NCBI GenBank assembly: GCA_013397115.1
Contig: VWZW01002639.1
Location: 248,001 to 312,000, forward strand
Reading direction: 5' to 3'
Length of the DNA stretch: 64,000 bases
Source: Edolisoma coerulescens
Taxonomy: Eukaryota > Chordata > Aves > Passeriformes > Campephagidae
Below the pieces are notes generated by a model. It searched no databases. It was not told the DNA's origin and was given only the letters and a program-made list of their open reading frames with translations. Below, in pieces: positions 1-12,847 of the stretch; the first letter of the stretch is position 1, and each line of letters opens with the position of its first letter. The position numbers were made by a program, and so were the translations under genes.

Positions 1-3000
1 AAATGATAAGTCAGAGATCCTGACGACGAAGGAAAGGCTAAGAAAATTAATTTCATCCTCACTGCCAGTAAGAAAAAAGAAGAGTCCATAATAACTTAAT
101 TAAGTGGTTATAAATAAATGATGAGGAAAGGGTACATGATCAGTCCTCACGTCCTTATCACATCGGCACCAAAACTCCAGTGGGAAAAGTGCCTTCCATG
201 CAGGCACCTGAAGTGCAAGGAGAATATAAAAAATTCAGAGCAGCTGAATTGAAAGCATCTGTCTTTCTGCATGGGCCTTTTACAGTTGTCACAATTCTTG
301 GCGTTTCTTTCCAAAACTAAAACCCCTTTGTAACAGAGCTTTTCCCCTAATCCTCATGGTGAAGGCCAAATTCGTCTCATATGAAAATCAGAATTATCCA
401 ATCCAAGGGAAGTAAGAAGATTCTGAGATCTTTGAAGAGAAGGTTGAAATATTGCTGATTATTTTTTTTACCTTGAACTTCTGGGGTATTTTGTTGTGAT
501 GTCATAGCTGAACCAGGCAAGTAGATCGTAAAGAGTTAAATTTAGGGGGGAAAAAACCCTCATGAAACTCTCTATAAAGTTTTGCAGGTAGAAGTGACAG
601 TCACAGCCGTGTTGGGAAGTGGTCACTTTGTTATCACATCGGACACTTGGGTCCCCAACCTCTCGTTCAGGTGAGCAGGAGAGGCTCCAGGAGCTCATCC
701 TCAGCAAAGCCCTGGCCCTGCCCTCATCCCACCTCAGCTCCAGCAGCTGTTCCCAGTCCAGCCTTTCAAGGAATGTTTTCCTCAAGGAAACCACGCTCTC
801 CTCTCATCAGGGCCCTGGATTTGATGGGCATGGGCTGAGGAGGGGATCAGGAATGCCACGGGAACTGCTGTCCTGCCATGGGAATCACAGACAGAGGGAG
901 GATGGGCAAGGTCAGCACGGGGCATCCCACACTCAAAGAAGGGGAAAAAAGGGATCAACCCTGCCCTTCTTCTCCCTGCCAGAGAGGCTCGGGATCCCTG
1001 CATCCCGAGCAGTCATTATCCCTGGCACAGGGCACTTTCTGTCCCCCTCACACCCGAGTTCAAAGCTGTAAAACCAGGAGCCAGCACCGAAGTGGAGCAG
1101 CTTAGGGAGAGGGAGCTGTGCAGGAATGGTTTCATCTGCGCTTCAAATGGAAAGTTAAAGATTTCCAGCCACTGGCTTCACTCAAAAAGCAATTATTGGA
1201 GCTGCACCACCTCCCCTGGCTGCTCCCGAGCTGACCAGTCCAAGTACAGTGAGCCTTAGGATAAGGAATTACACGCTCGCTTTGGAAAAGATGAAATACC
1301 TCACATGCAGCCACTTCTGTGCCTCTAAAAGTGTTAGTTAACAATTAAAAGAAGCCCATGTCTCCTGGTTTTCTCTATTTCTACAGGATTAAAAAGGTAG
1401 CTTGGGGACTCCACGGAAAATTCCGCTCAGTTGGTCTTTGGCAAAAATAAGAAAAAAAAAAGAAACGCCATTAATTGATTAAATTTAATCTAAAATTCAT
1501 GCAGAGAGTTGATTTGTTCACTAGATGAGGTCCTATTTCTGAAGCCTCCAGTAAAAATGAGTAACTGCAGCTCAGCTCATCTTTATTTCATTGAGCTCTG
1601 CCTGGACTGTCACACTGTGCTACTTTTACTTGTATGGACTAGTCCTCATCACTGCGCATCAGTTCTCAACAAAATTTTGATTTTCTGAGGTAAATTGTGC
1701 TTTCCTGACCTGGCAGATGACCTTTGTGACCTTCCAGCCACACCTCTAGAAACCATTTAGTGCTGGTTTCACCCTCAGGGGAAAAGTCAGCAGCAACGAG
1801 GTCACTCGCCTTTCGATTCGAGAATCAGAAAATCGTAGAATGGTTTTAAATTTTAAAGCACCACCTTTGTCACTGTCTCTCAGAGGAATTTTTGGATGAG
1901 GGTGTATTTGAGGTCACAGAAACGTGGGTTTTGGAGACTTCTGAGTTGTTATATCGGTGATTATTTGGACTTCTTGTCATGGTTGCCATACATGAGGCCC
2001 ACAGGGTTTCCAGTTGAGCTTTCTTGGCCTTTTAAGAAAATAATTTAAAAATAGTCCCATAAAAATGATTGGGAATGTGGTCCATCCATTCAGAAATGTG
2101 CTGTTTGGAGTGGGGATTTTTGTTGGGGTTTGGGGTTTTTATTTGGTTGTTTTTAAATTTTTTTTAGAGTTTAAGAATGAAAAGCATTAATACAAGTCCA
2201 TTTATGCAATGCTCTAAACAGAGCTGCCAGACCAAGACAGCATCGTTTTTAATCAAAAAGAAAAAGGCAGAGCTTACACGACTCCACTGTTTCTCACCCA
2301 ACTCATTTCTCCCTTTTGGTCAATTTTTTTCCCCTGTGATTGCCCAACATTGAGTTGAGAGCAAATCCATTGACTTCAACATCTTGGGCTGCATTGGGGG
2401 GAGGATTTCCTGCAGCTGAGGCCAGATTCCCATTTTCCACAGGCTGTTCCTTCCCAAACCCCCATCCTGCCCTCGTTTCCCCAGGAGCTGCCCAGTCTCT
2501 CCCTCCCAACTCTAAATCTTCTGCCAGACAAGAGCAGCAACAACAGGGGCTGGGTTGGGATCAGGGTATTTTGTCTTGAGCAGGACAAAATGTGTTGAGA
2601 TGGGCTTTTCCTTTTGGCTGCCCAGCAGATCCCATCCATTTTGCTTTTGGAGAGGTGCTCTGTAAATGCTGCAAAAGTAATTTAAGGCTCCTGAGGCTTT
2701 TCCTTTGTGTGCTGTTGGAAAGGGAAAGTATTGACTCGTGCAAACAAAGAGGGAATGAGCTACGTGATGGTCCCTCACAACCCTGCCCCTCTTTCCTGCT
2801 GGATTTCCCCCTGTTATCTCTGCCTCCATCTCCTCCGTTGTCTCTGTTTTAATCTTGAAATTGAAAAATAAATGGCATAAGGGTGTAAATTCCAGGGGAA
2901 TCAATGCTGCTTCCAGGGAGGTTTCCTCTCATTCTTTCCAAGTGTTATCGACTAACTTAACTACAGCTCTGTTTGTATTTAAGTGCCACAGAAGGTTTGT

Positions 3001-3900
3001 TATAACACAGGTCCCTCTGTCTCCATCTTTTTGATGGGCAACTCCTACAAATGTTCCCATGAAATGGTTATTTCATGCTTTTCCACTGGAAGGACTACAC
3101 AGCAAGTTTGGAGCTGAAAGAAGAAGGCAAAAAAAAAAAGCTCTGATGGGGCAGGATTTCCTTCCATGGGGTTCCTGGCAAGCAGAGCTGGTATTATTTC
3201 TTCACTGTGAGTCCTAAATATCAATGTAAATAGGAATATTTGTATGGATTCTCAGTCAGAACAAAGAGCAAATGAATTAAAAATGGGCTGATGCCAAGAT
3301 ATCCAAATTGGAGCCCAACCCAGGGCAGTACACGTGGAGAGGAAGGGAATCCACTTCACTAAAGATCACAGATCTTGGATTTAAAATTCGCCTCACCAGT
3401 GTTCAAAATGATATCCAAAGTATTTTTGAAAGGGAAGCTGATTTCCTGAATTTGATATAATTATCAGAGCACAGATTAAATCTCTATTTCAGAGATTTTT
3501 CACTGAGCCATTGCTTTAATTTCTGACCTGGTAATATATAAACAAAATATACAGATACCAAAAAAGCTAAATTATCAAGACCTGTTTAATATTTGTGACA
3601 ATGATAATGTGAACTAAAATTACATATTTGTCCAGCAGGTTGTGACATAAATGAACAAATTATATGTAAGAGCTGCAATCACATTTAGCCCTTGATAAAC
3701 ACTGATCTGACAATTTTCTTATCTATTTTTTCCCCTGAGGTTTAACAGGAAAATGAGTGGGTTTTTTGGATGCCTTGCCCTTATCTGAAAGGTGGTGTCA
3801 GGTAGGGCTGAAGACAAAAAAATGGTTTCCCACCACATTTCCACCCCTTTGGTAGCTGCACTTCAGGGATGGCCAAGATTCCCAGAAAATAATAAATAAT
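1..3900. other. Intergenic AT-rich DNA, no gene seen
   Basis: No reading frame here looks like protein: the longest ones (to 150 codons, 619-1071) lie in a G/C-rich stretch with overlapping open frames on both strands and no domain. A short string at 1818-1850 faintly resembles the tail of a minus-strand CR1 but is too degraded to call. A purine-poor stretch at 2362-2412 faintly resembles an ancient sauropsid repeat. From about 3430 to 3700 the sequence becomes very AT-rich with no tandem structure. Confidence 0.6.
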
Positions 3901-3919
3901 ATCTCACAATTCCGTGGCA

Positions 3920-3997
3920 CTCCTCCAACGCTCCTCACAATTAGCACAGAATCATTATTATCCCCGTTTAATCCATGTGGGAACTCAGACCAAAAAG
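3920..3997 (+). repeat. MIR-like SINE remnant
   Basis: The segment 'ctcctcacaattagcacag' is followed by 'cattattatccccgtttaat' and 'gggaactcagacc'. This order matches what I remember of the conserved core and 3' half of MIR-type (CORE-SINE) elements: tcctcacaac, then attatccccattttacag, then gaaactgag. It is strongly diverged, as expected for an amniote-wide ancient element. Boundaries are approximate and only the most conserved part is recognisable. Confidence 0.5.
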
Positions 3998-3999
3998 CT

Positions 4000-6925
4000 C
4001 CGATCTTTCTATATGAACTAATTAGTCAGAATGAGTCATTATGTGCAGGAATTTATAGATATCCACATGCATATATATAATTATTATAAATATTTTGGTT
4101 TGAATGTCTCATATTGGTTTTGCACAATGCCGAATGCAGTTTGCAGTGGTTTCCCTGGGAAATGCTGATTTTATTTGTCTTTCTTTGGATTCTTCTGGTT
4201 CAAAGGCAACCAATCATGAACTGGAGAAATCAGTTCAACCTCAAGGCCCTGCAGCCCATGTTATTTCCAAGATGCTTTTTCCTTTCCACTTCCTGCCACA
4301 GGTGAGCTGGATTATCAGACATGCCTCAAATCCTTAATTTCAGGATGCAGGTGTTTCTTTTCAGGTGCTCTGAATCTTATTGATATCTTATTGATATCAC
4401 CACTCTGAAGATGAAAGTGAGACATGAAATATTTTCCTTTTCTTTTTTTTTTTGGTCTCGTTTCCCAAGAGTTCGTCCCACCTGGGAGGTGCCTGATTCA
4501 CAATAAGGCACAGCCCCCTGCTTGACAGTGGCACACTCAGGGAAAAGGAACAGAGGATTAAGAATAAAAAAGGTGTATAAAACCCAGCTCCTTTTAATTA
4601 ATTGGCATAAAATTTATGTAGAGTTTAAAGATTGAAGCGATGTAATGTGCCAGAATTAGTAGATGCAATCAGATAATTACTGCCTCTTAATGAATATTAG
4701 AATATCAAATATTCAGGCCTTGAAGTTCACTTTATTTCTTTCATCCTCTTGCAACATTTTAATTTTGGCTGTGTGTAAACTCAGTGAACTGCAGTGAGGC
4801 ACAAGGGCTGGGAGGCAGATTTGTGATTCCACCCTGGGCCCAGCTGAAATCTGAGCAAGCTTGGGGGAGAATTTAGGAGCTGCAGGAATTTGTTCTCCTG
4901 TCTGCAGAGATTCCAGCCCCACTTTTTATGACAGAGAAAATGTTTGCCTCATATCCTCAACAACCAAGATATCGCAAATCCAGGCCTCCATCCCCAATCA
5001 CCTGGAAAAACTTTATAAATAAATATAAATGTATGTGTCTTGGGCCAGCTTTAGCCTCTGCCCCAGGGCTCAGTACAATTTTTCTGGTGATTTGTCAAAA
5101 TCCTCACCCTGTGCCTTATTAAGGCTCTAATTAATCCTCCTTGCTAGTCAAAAAAAAAATCTTTACAAACTGGTTTTCAACCCTCAACTCTGCATACAAA
5201 AGGCCCCATAATGATTTTGTACAGCTCAATATTGGAATTTCTTAAAATCATGGAACTAAAAATTGTTTGCAGGAAAAATATAACGTTTATTCTCTCTGTG
5301 TAACTGCACCATCGTTCCCTCCACTATGAATTTGCATTAGTAATTAACAGTTTTATGTATTTAAACTGCTTAAACAGAGCAGATCTATGGTTACTGACTC
5401 CTGGGTAAGCAGCGTCGGGGTTTTATTAACTTATAATTATCAAATTAGTTTTACCCATTTTTTTCAGTCAATTTACCACTGAAGAATTCATGAATAATAG
5501 AAGAAGAACAGGAATAGGCTCAGGTTCTCCTTGGATTTTGTTCTTCAGCTGGGTTTCAGCCACTGGGTTGCAGAGAACAATGGTGTAAATAGGAACCAAA
5601 GCCCCAGAGTCACGGAATATCTCAATATTCTGGGATAATTCTCCTTTTCTTACTTTCCACCTATCTTTTATTCCTCCTCTTAGACTCAACAAAGAAGGGA
5701 AAGAAGAGGAAAAGGAATAAAACATAGCAGAAGCTGGGAAGAGAGGAAGAAACCCAAAATTTAGTGCTGTCCTGGCTAAAATGAGCATGGCCATAAAAAA
5801 ATATTGATGTATCCATTCTTGGCCTTTCACTCGGCCATGTTACACTTACAAAAATCAGACTTGTGAGGGCTAAAATACCAAGGGGGTCACATTCAGAGAA
5901 TTCCTTCCCTGGTTCGAAGTCTGTCACAGAATTTTGGCCATCTCTCGTCCCCTGCTGGATGCACAATCAACTTGGACAGTGGGATTCCAGTAAAAATCAG
6001 ATATCTAGGAATAATTAGAACCATTCCTTGGCTACTTGGGATAAATAATAACTGTCTATGGAATCACAGCATTTATATTCAAACTCCTCAGTGAAAGGGC
6101 TGGGATCTGCGGGGTGTCCAAAAACACCTGCAGGATTTTCCTGATTTTCCTGTCATCTGGTTGAACCCCAAAGTAAATGCAATCAATGTATCTGATCCTG
6201 GAGAATTTGCCAGGAATCTGCCATCACATACAGAGAAATGATGATTTCCAGCCCCCAGGACATTTGCTCTCTGACCTGCTGGATGTTGTTTGCCTTTAAC
6301 ACTCAAGGGATGAGATCAGTTGGGGAATATCACCCCAAACCCTCTTTCCTTCAGCCCTTCTGAACACCTGAGCTTTTCTTCCAACATTCCCTGAGACCAT
6401 TTCAGTCCCACCATCCCCCAAAGTGGCATCAGGGATAATCCAAGCTAATTAGCACAAGGGAGATGCTGAAGAATTGGTCCTTGAGTTCCTACCAGTAACC
6501 CATAATCCCACAATCCCTTATCCTGCCTTTGACAGACATCATGACATCCATACTGCACTAATTCACTTTAAACCCCAAAGGAGTGTGAGTGTTGGTGTTT
6601 GATGAATGCTTAATTGCCCGTGGGTGAGGTTTGGCAAGACTGGCAGTTCAGTTCTGGGACAGAAGAACAACTTTGTCATCCTCCCCTTTTTTAGGGTGTG
6701 AAACATTCAGAATTATGCTGATTCTTTCTGTAAATGATCACAACTATTGTCTCCCATGACAGCAAGACATGATTGATCTAGAAGAATGACTGTGTAGATG
6801 AAAAAAGGTGCAGAAGGGGAAAAAATGGAATGGAATTACCAACATGGTGTTCTGTGGGTGCTAAATAATTGCTTCATGTGGAGAGAAACCCACCAGGCAT
6901 TAAAACCATGGGGAAAATTTTGTTT
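4000..6925. other. Intergenic single-copy DNA, no gene seen
   Basis: AT-rich unique sequence. The only local structure is a short direct duplication of 'cttattgatat' at about 4377-4398. The open frames at 5468-5830 and 5661-5966 on the minus strand have no recognisable domain, start context or splice organisation and overlap each other in different frames. Confidence 0.6.
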
Positions 6926-6928
6926 GAA

Positions 6929-7180
6929 GGGGGCCTCAGGGTCATCTGGCCCATGCCCCGCACCCAGGGAAGGACCAGCACTGACTGCAGCTCGAGTTTG
7001 GGCTGAATTCTGATCATCTTCAGCTGCAGAATATCCACATCCCCTCAAGGCAGCCTGTCCTAGTGTCCAACACCCTCATTGTAAAGGTTGTTTTCCCCCT
7101 AATATTTAACAAGAATTTCCCTGCGGCTTTTTTTGGCTGCCCTTTGGGTCTGTGCCCCCGAGAAAGAAACCTGCCCTTAT
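6929..7180 (-). repeat. Old CR1 LINE 3' fragment
   Basis: Read on the plus strand this begins with a 'gggtcatctggcccatgccc' type stretch. It continues with 'ggcagcctgtcctagtgtcc', 'accctcattgtaaag' and 'cccctaatatttaac'. These correspond, diverged, to the antisense of the CR1 3' region (agcctgttccagtg, accctcatagtaaag, cttcctaatatctaac). It is one of the older CR1 pieces in the window; the right edge is uncertain and it is followed directly by a minisatellite. Confidence 0.55.
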
Positions 7181-7305
7181 CCTCTCTGGTGTCACTCATC
7201 AGGCAGCAGCTGCTGGGCCAAGCCTCCCCTGTCCTCTGCAATAAGCTCAGATTCCTGCCTGCTGTGAAATTGGGGCACTCGGGAGCTGCCACCGAGGGCA
7301 GGCGC

Positions 7306-7402
7306 AAAAATGACCACCCAAAAAATGACCACCCAAAAATGACCACCCAAAAATGACCACCCAAAAATGACCACCCAAAAATGACCACCCAAAAATGACC
7401 AC
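7306..7402. repeat. 14-bp minisatellite, seven copies
   Basis: The unit 'aaaaatgaccaccc' is repeated head to tail. Copies of tgaccac begin at 7311, 7326, 7340, 7354, 7368, 7382 and 7396. The first spacing is 15 because of one extra A; the remaining five are exactly 14. Apart from that A and the truncated last unit the copies are identical, which points to recent expansion or ongoing homogenisation. The minus strand stays open through it and gives an artificial Trp-Val-Val-Ile-Phe-Gly type peptide repeat. Confidence 0.95.
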
Positions 7403-10400
7403 TGGCTGCTTCTGCAGAGCCTGCACCCACCAGGTTTTCTCTTAAAAGGGGTGGAAAAGAGGAACAGCCCATGGAAAAGAGATTTCCCCAAGTATTGAGT
7501 GTTTGGGAAGTCAGAATACTGTAAGGAAAAGGGGAAAAAGAGGAAAGAAATACAAGAAACACCCTTTTATACTTCCAGAAACTTATAATTCTCCCTGACA
7601 CTTTTGATTACTATCGCAACTTTTCTTATCTGAACTTTGTACCCTTCAAACCTTCGATAAACCGAGTTTAGCAATTTCCTTTCAGCGAGAGGGAGGTTGT
7701 GTCAGAACACAGTGTTATATAACGATTAAAACCTGGGGAAAAAGAAAAATACACGGGAATTGGAAAGAGCCCAGCTTTCAGCTGCATCCTCAGAGCTTAT
7801 CTATAACAAACACGGGGCTGTAATAAAAACGAACTGGATGGGGATGCATGAGTAAGCTCTTCAGATGTAACAAACTGACTGGTGAAAGGAGGAAAATACA
7901 GTGGTGCTCAGGAAAAAACAGGGCTTTCTTCCCCTCACAACTTCAATGCTCGGTGCAGGAGATGGAAAGCTACTGACACAAATGTATTCCCAGCATTGTA
8001 ATTTAAATAACACATCTGCACTGCAAGGCTGTATCTCCATAGACATAGCCAGCACCAGTACTTTGCTGATATCAGTCACAGGCAATGAAAAGCATTGGGC
8101 TGAAAGCATCATTTATTTTCTTTAAAATGGAACAATGAGGGGCTATTTATGCTGTAAGAACTATGGAAGAGATGTCTTGGGAGCAAAAGTTGCCTGTGAG
8201 CAAAATTCTCATTGAAGTTGAGAGGGGATTGTTTGGATTGGAAGAACATTTGTGCTTTGGTGCTGCCTGGGTCTCTCTGCCTGCTCCCCTCTCCTGGAAG
8301 GGCTGGGGAAAATGTGTCCTCCCTGCCCCATCCCGCTCCCACAGCTCATCTCCTGTGCCAACACAGGAGTTTGGTGACTTCTGCAGTGATTGTAAACAGC
8401 TATTGTGATTTTCCTATCTGCTGTTGTCATTTCCCTGTTTTCCTATCTATTTTTGAAGCTTTTCAGTCTTGTTTTGTTTCCCTTAATTGCATGGCATGCT
8501 GAGCTTGCAATTAATAGCCAGGAGTGCCCAGAGCATCTGACTGGGGAGTCTTACCAAACAAATAAATACAAAATTAAATGCAGAAACAATGACCTGTAGT
8601 AAACATATTTTTTTCTTATGCATGTGACTGTGGAGGCAGAAAGATCAGAGCTGTTTGCACGCCTGAGCTCAATTTAAAAGTGCTGCCACATTCCTTTGAC
8701 TCTTCTAGAAGCTGGATATGAAAGGATCTGAGAGGGAAATGGGAAGCACAAGGCGGAGTGTTAAACCTGATCTTCCCAGATACTCCAAAGCATTTGTGCA
8801 GCAACAATTTGTACTCAGCAGTTCTGATTTCAGACGTAACCTTTTAACCATTTTTTTGTGGGCTTCGGTACCAAATCACTCTCAAGAATGCTTTTATCAA
8901 CTAATTTGGATTAGAACAGCTCCTACTAGAGCAGAAGTGTTTCTATATTTTCCCTGATTGTTTTTATCTAGCTTTCCCTCTCCTGCACCGAGCAGGTAGG
9001 AGAAAGGAAAGGGCTCACTGTCCCTACCGAGCCCAACAGAATCATCCCCAGGGAATTAGAAGTGGATGGCACAAATGAAACGAGAGCTGCTTTAGAAACT
9101 TTTTAGGCAAAACAAACTACGTCCTAATCCCCCCCCCTTCTTGTGCATATTCCATCCCACAGAGTCTTGAGGAAAGTAGCAGGATCCCAGTCTGATAAGA
9201 GGTGATTTTATCTGTCAGAGCAGCGCTAACAATGAGCAACCCCGAACAAACTCGGCCCCAAGCAGGGGCATAGGGAAGGTTTGTGTGCTCTTGCTTGCCA
9301 AAAGGAAGATGGGAGCAAGCAGAAGGCAGCCTGGCAGCCTGCTCAGGTCCCACCAGGGCTGAAAGGCAGCTCAGGGAGACTCACAGCTCCTCTTCCTTAC
9401 ACCTGGGTGGGCTCAGACTGAGCCCCTCTGGTTTCAGCCCTTTCAGTGAGGTGCAGATGTTCAGGTGTGTTCCAGTTTCCCTGTCCCTATATCTGTGAAC
9501 AAGAATGATGTTCTTTAGAGGTCTTCCCTTTCTTGCAGAAGTAAAAATAAGCAAGCAAATGCCTGTGAGCAGCAGCCTGACGAACAAAGTATTTTCTGAA
9601 CCCTTCTGCTGATGAGCAGAAGCCTGTGCTGATTCCTGGGGCACTTGCCTTCACTATGGAGAAAGGGCAGCCTGCAAACTCTCCCCTCTGCCCTACATTT
9701 ACAACATCAGCAGGTCCAAAAATCCTCTTTGATTGCCTTCCAAATAGACCCCCTTTCTTTGGGGGCATCTCCCAATTCCTTCCTTCCTTGCTCTGCACTC
9801 CCCACACACACTCCACCCTGTTTCTTAGAGGAAAAACACCCCTGGAAAAGAAAGAGGGGTTAACTGATTCCAATTCTTGCCCTCAAATATTGCCGGGGAG
9901 AAGAGGCAGTGCCACTGCTTGGTGGCATCAGGACACCAGCCTGACCCTGATGCCAGGACAGCCACAGAGAGGTCACCAGCCCTGAGGAGCTGCCAGGAGA
10001 GGGAGATGAAGGAAGATAACAAAGAACAGGAATGATAAGCAAAGGTTAAGGGAAGGGTGAAATGCAGACATTCAGCAGTGGAAGGAAGGGACCCTGGAGT
10101 TTCAGACTGAGCTGGGCAGGAAACGTGGGAGAAATTGTTGGAATCGTGCAGGAGCACGAGGTGGGGAAGGGAAACTGCGGCGAGAAGAAGTCATTAAGCA
10201 GACAGCTCAACTACCTGCAGCATTTGTTTATCTGTCTCTATTACTGTTTGCCTTGTTTATTAGGATTATAAACTCAAGAGGCCAGGCCAGCTCTGGAGTG
10301 ACTGCACTGTATTTCTCCCAACACAAGCTCAGTTCCTGATTACAATGCTCCTCTGGGGTGCTGCTCTAGGCAAATAATATAATAAATAATGGAAATGGAC

Positions 10401-12060
10401 CCAGGAGGAAACTTAGATGCTAACTGTGTAGAAACAGGAAACCTGAGGCATCACTGCTGTATAAATTTAATGTTGGGTTTAAAGCTGCTGCTGCCTGATG
10501 GGTGGGGTTTTAGGAACCTGAGCAGGAATTCACTTTTCAAATGAAATGCACGGAGATTCCATCCTGCTCTGTCTCTTCAAATGCTTCCTGCTGGTTCTCC
10601 TAGAGCACAGGAAGCAATGTTCTGGTGATTAAGCAGCAGTATCATTATAAAAGCCAAATGAATAATCATTGTGTTAATGAACTTTATCTTAGAAAAGATT
10701 AGGGTTTTTTTTTTTTAATGTTAAGCCTCGTTCCGTATGAAAGAGGAAATGCACTCTCATTTCATTTAATCAACCCTGAGATGCTCATGATCTATACAAT
10801 TTAATTTTCTGTCTGCACGGATTCTTCCACATCTGCATCTCCAGTTGCTTAAACGGTGGCGTCAGATCACGTTAATACAGCAGGGATGATTCACTTCCCT
10901 GCGTGCACAGAGAGGTTTGGCTCTGGGTGCCAGGTTACTACTGCAGCATAATCTCCCTTGAAGGGATTTCCAGAGGTCAGAGATTCCCAGGCCACTGCTT
11001 TGTGGAAAGCTGGTAAGTAATTATGGTGAAAATCAAGGATAAATGGGATAGAAAACAATGTAAGGTGAAAAACACTTCATTAGGAAAAGGGCTGAGAAAG
11101 CCAAGGGCTGGAATCACAAAAATATAGAGGGAAAATGATGAGTTGGTGACATCCTGCCCTCAATTTGAGGGAGTCACTATCAAATCTTTCCTTTGCCTGG
11201 GAAGAGCTAAACATCATTCCTCAGGGGAGCAAAGCCCAGGACAACCTGCTCTACAAGGAGTTTTGGGATGGAGTATTCAGCTCTTGGCTCTATTTGTGCA
11301 CATCTGGCATCTTCTTTAAGAAGGAAAAAGAAGATGTGAGTGACAGAGGAGACGTGTTGCAGCAGTAAGAAACGATGGGTTGTGTTCAGAACCTACCAAC
11401 CACAGTTTTCAGCTCATTTCTGTGAAATTCCTATTCAGATCATGTCCTCTGCTCCTAGGAAAATCCTGATCCATGAGGAAGGATAAAAGACCCGAAGAGA
11501 AAAGTCCTTCCCTGGAGCATGATGTGGCTGGATGTGTGTGGTTGCCTGGGAAGCCAAGCCTGACCACACCTTGCTGAAAATCAGAGTAGTGGAAAGGAGA
11601 GAAAGAAAAACACATTTTACAGGTATGCAGTGCCTGGGGTGATACCAGAAGTGAAAAGCACAAGGTCGTGGAAGCGGTCTAAGGAACAGAAGAGCCCAGC
11701 AAATGTCTGTCCTTCAATTCTTGTCAGAAAAAAAGAATCCAAAGAACTTCGCCAGGACATAAACACCGCAGGTTCCAAAGCGGCTTTGATACAAGAAAAT
11801 ATCTGCAGCTGGAAATTCAACGTTCATTTAAATTAATGGATAGAAATCAAACCAACACTCACAGCCACCAGAAAACACCTTGTGCTAACGGGTGTGTAAA
11901 TAAAACTCCTCTCTGGTCACAGCAGTGCCTCTATCAGACACATACAGGTACAGGAGATTCCTTAGGTCACGGGGAACACTTGTGCCTCATTTTGGGTTCT
12001 CAGAAAGGCGAGTTCATCAGGGAATGGCTCTGACAGCAGTGGAAAAGGAGCAGCACACGG
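7403..12060. other. Intergenic single-copy DNA, no gene seen
   Basis: No gene, CR1 or LTR recognised. A C9 run lies at 9129-9137 and a T-rich run at about 10705-10717. The frames at 9487-9873, 9626-9985 and 9825-10157 overlap on opposite strands and have no domain. The region is moderately AT-rich with patches of higher GC around 9250-9450 and 9880-9990. Confidence 0.6.
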
Positions 12061-12330
12061 AGCGTTCCCTTCCACACCTTCCCTCGAGTGCCAAGCTCGC
12101 ACCCGCTGCCTCTCGCCTTTGTGCTCGGGGCGCAGCGAGAGGTGAGCGCTGAGCTGCCTTTAATTAGCAAATGTTGTCTGGTGATCAGAGCAGCCCCAGC
12201 CTCCCGTTGCCATGGCATTGCCACCCTATAACTTAATGAGCACCACGCTGAGCAGAGGCCACCCCACAGCGCCGTGGGGCCGCGCGGCCCCGACCCCGCG
12301 GAAGCGCTCCGGGATCGGCTCGGGATGGGT
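12061..12330. promoter_or_regulatory. CpG-rich patch, possible minor promoter
   Basis: By eye there are about two dozen CpG dinucleotides in 270 bases, in a window where CpG is otherwise sparse. The densest part, about 12270-12325, contains a perfect 16-base palindrome of GGGGCCGC and its complement at 12276-12291. At 12138-12147 the string 'agaggtgagcg' is a good splice-donor match (GT at 12142-12143). These are properties of a small CpG island or first exon, but no TATA box or transcript is evident. A chance GC-rich patch is equally possible. Confidence 0.3.
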
Positions 12331-12847
12331 TTGGGAAAGGGGGAACATGTGCCACAGAGAGACAGCCAGACACCAACACCTGCTAAGGAGTCCAGAGGGA
12401 AACACTGGGATAATTACAAGCTTCTGGTGGATTAATCAGCCTGCAGAAATGCTGGAGTGGTGTTAAGCACCCAAACACCCACCCAGCTCCCTCTGAGATC
12501 CACGGCGAGTCCTTGCACCCCAAATCACCCCCGGCAAAGCTCTGGTTGCCTTTTGGCCCAACAGAAGGATGCTTTAACAGGAGACCAGACCCATTTGTCC
12601 ATGTCCACGGCACCACCTTCCCCAGGAGCTGCACCACAGTGTTATTTTTGGCTTGCCCTCCACGAAGAGAGGCGGCATATGGAGCTGGCGCCTTGGCACC
12701 GTGGCAAATATTGATCCCTGCTGTGACAAAATGTGACAAAGAGTTTGCAAATGACAGCACGGGCTGGCAGGAGCCTTTTTTTTGTGTTCTTGGGACACGG
12801 AAGTGTCACAACTGCAGCTGGAGAATTGGATTTTTTTTTTGCTCTAG
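12331..12847. other. Intergenic or putative intron, no gene seen
   Basis: Several open frames overlap on both strands (for example 12383-12760 minus and 12457-12714 plus) and none looks like a protein family. The stretch ends in a long pyrimidine run and 'tgctctag' at 12830-12847, which is a strong splice-acceptor configuration. Confidence 0.45.

Noticed and set aside
1818..1850. Possible CR1 tail
   Set aside because: 'aatcgtagaatggttttaaa' is suggestive, but the next blocks expected in CR1 are missing.
2362..2412. Possible ancient sauropsid repeat
   Set aside because: 'ccattgacttcaac' and 'ggaggatttcc' fit, but the rest does not align well enough to call.
7306..7402. CRISPR-like repeat array
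   Set aside because: Unit is 14 bases with no spacers; it is a eukaryotic minisatellite. The arrays at 33423 and 46076 fail for the same reason.
7020..7601. 193-codon minus-strand frame
   Set aside because: It runs through the 14-bp minisatellite and an old CR1; its repeated Trp/Gly/Phe pattern is the translation of the tandem repeat.
12513..12847. Upstream extension of the candidate open stretch to an ATG at 12513
   Set aside because: Overlaps open frames on both strands, looks non-coding, and ends in a polypyrimidine splice-acceptor tract.
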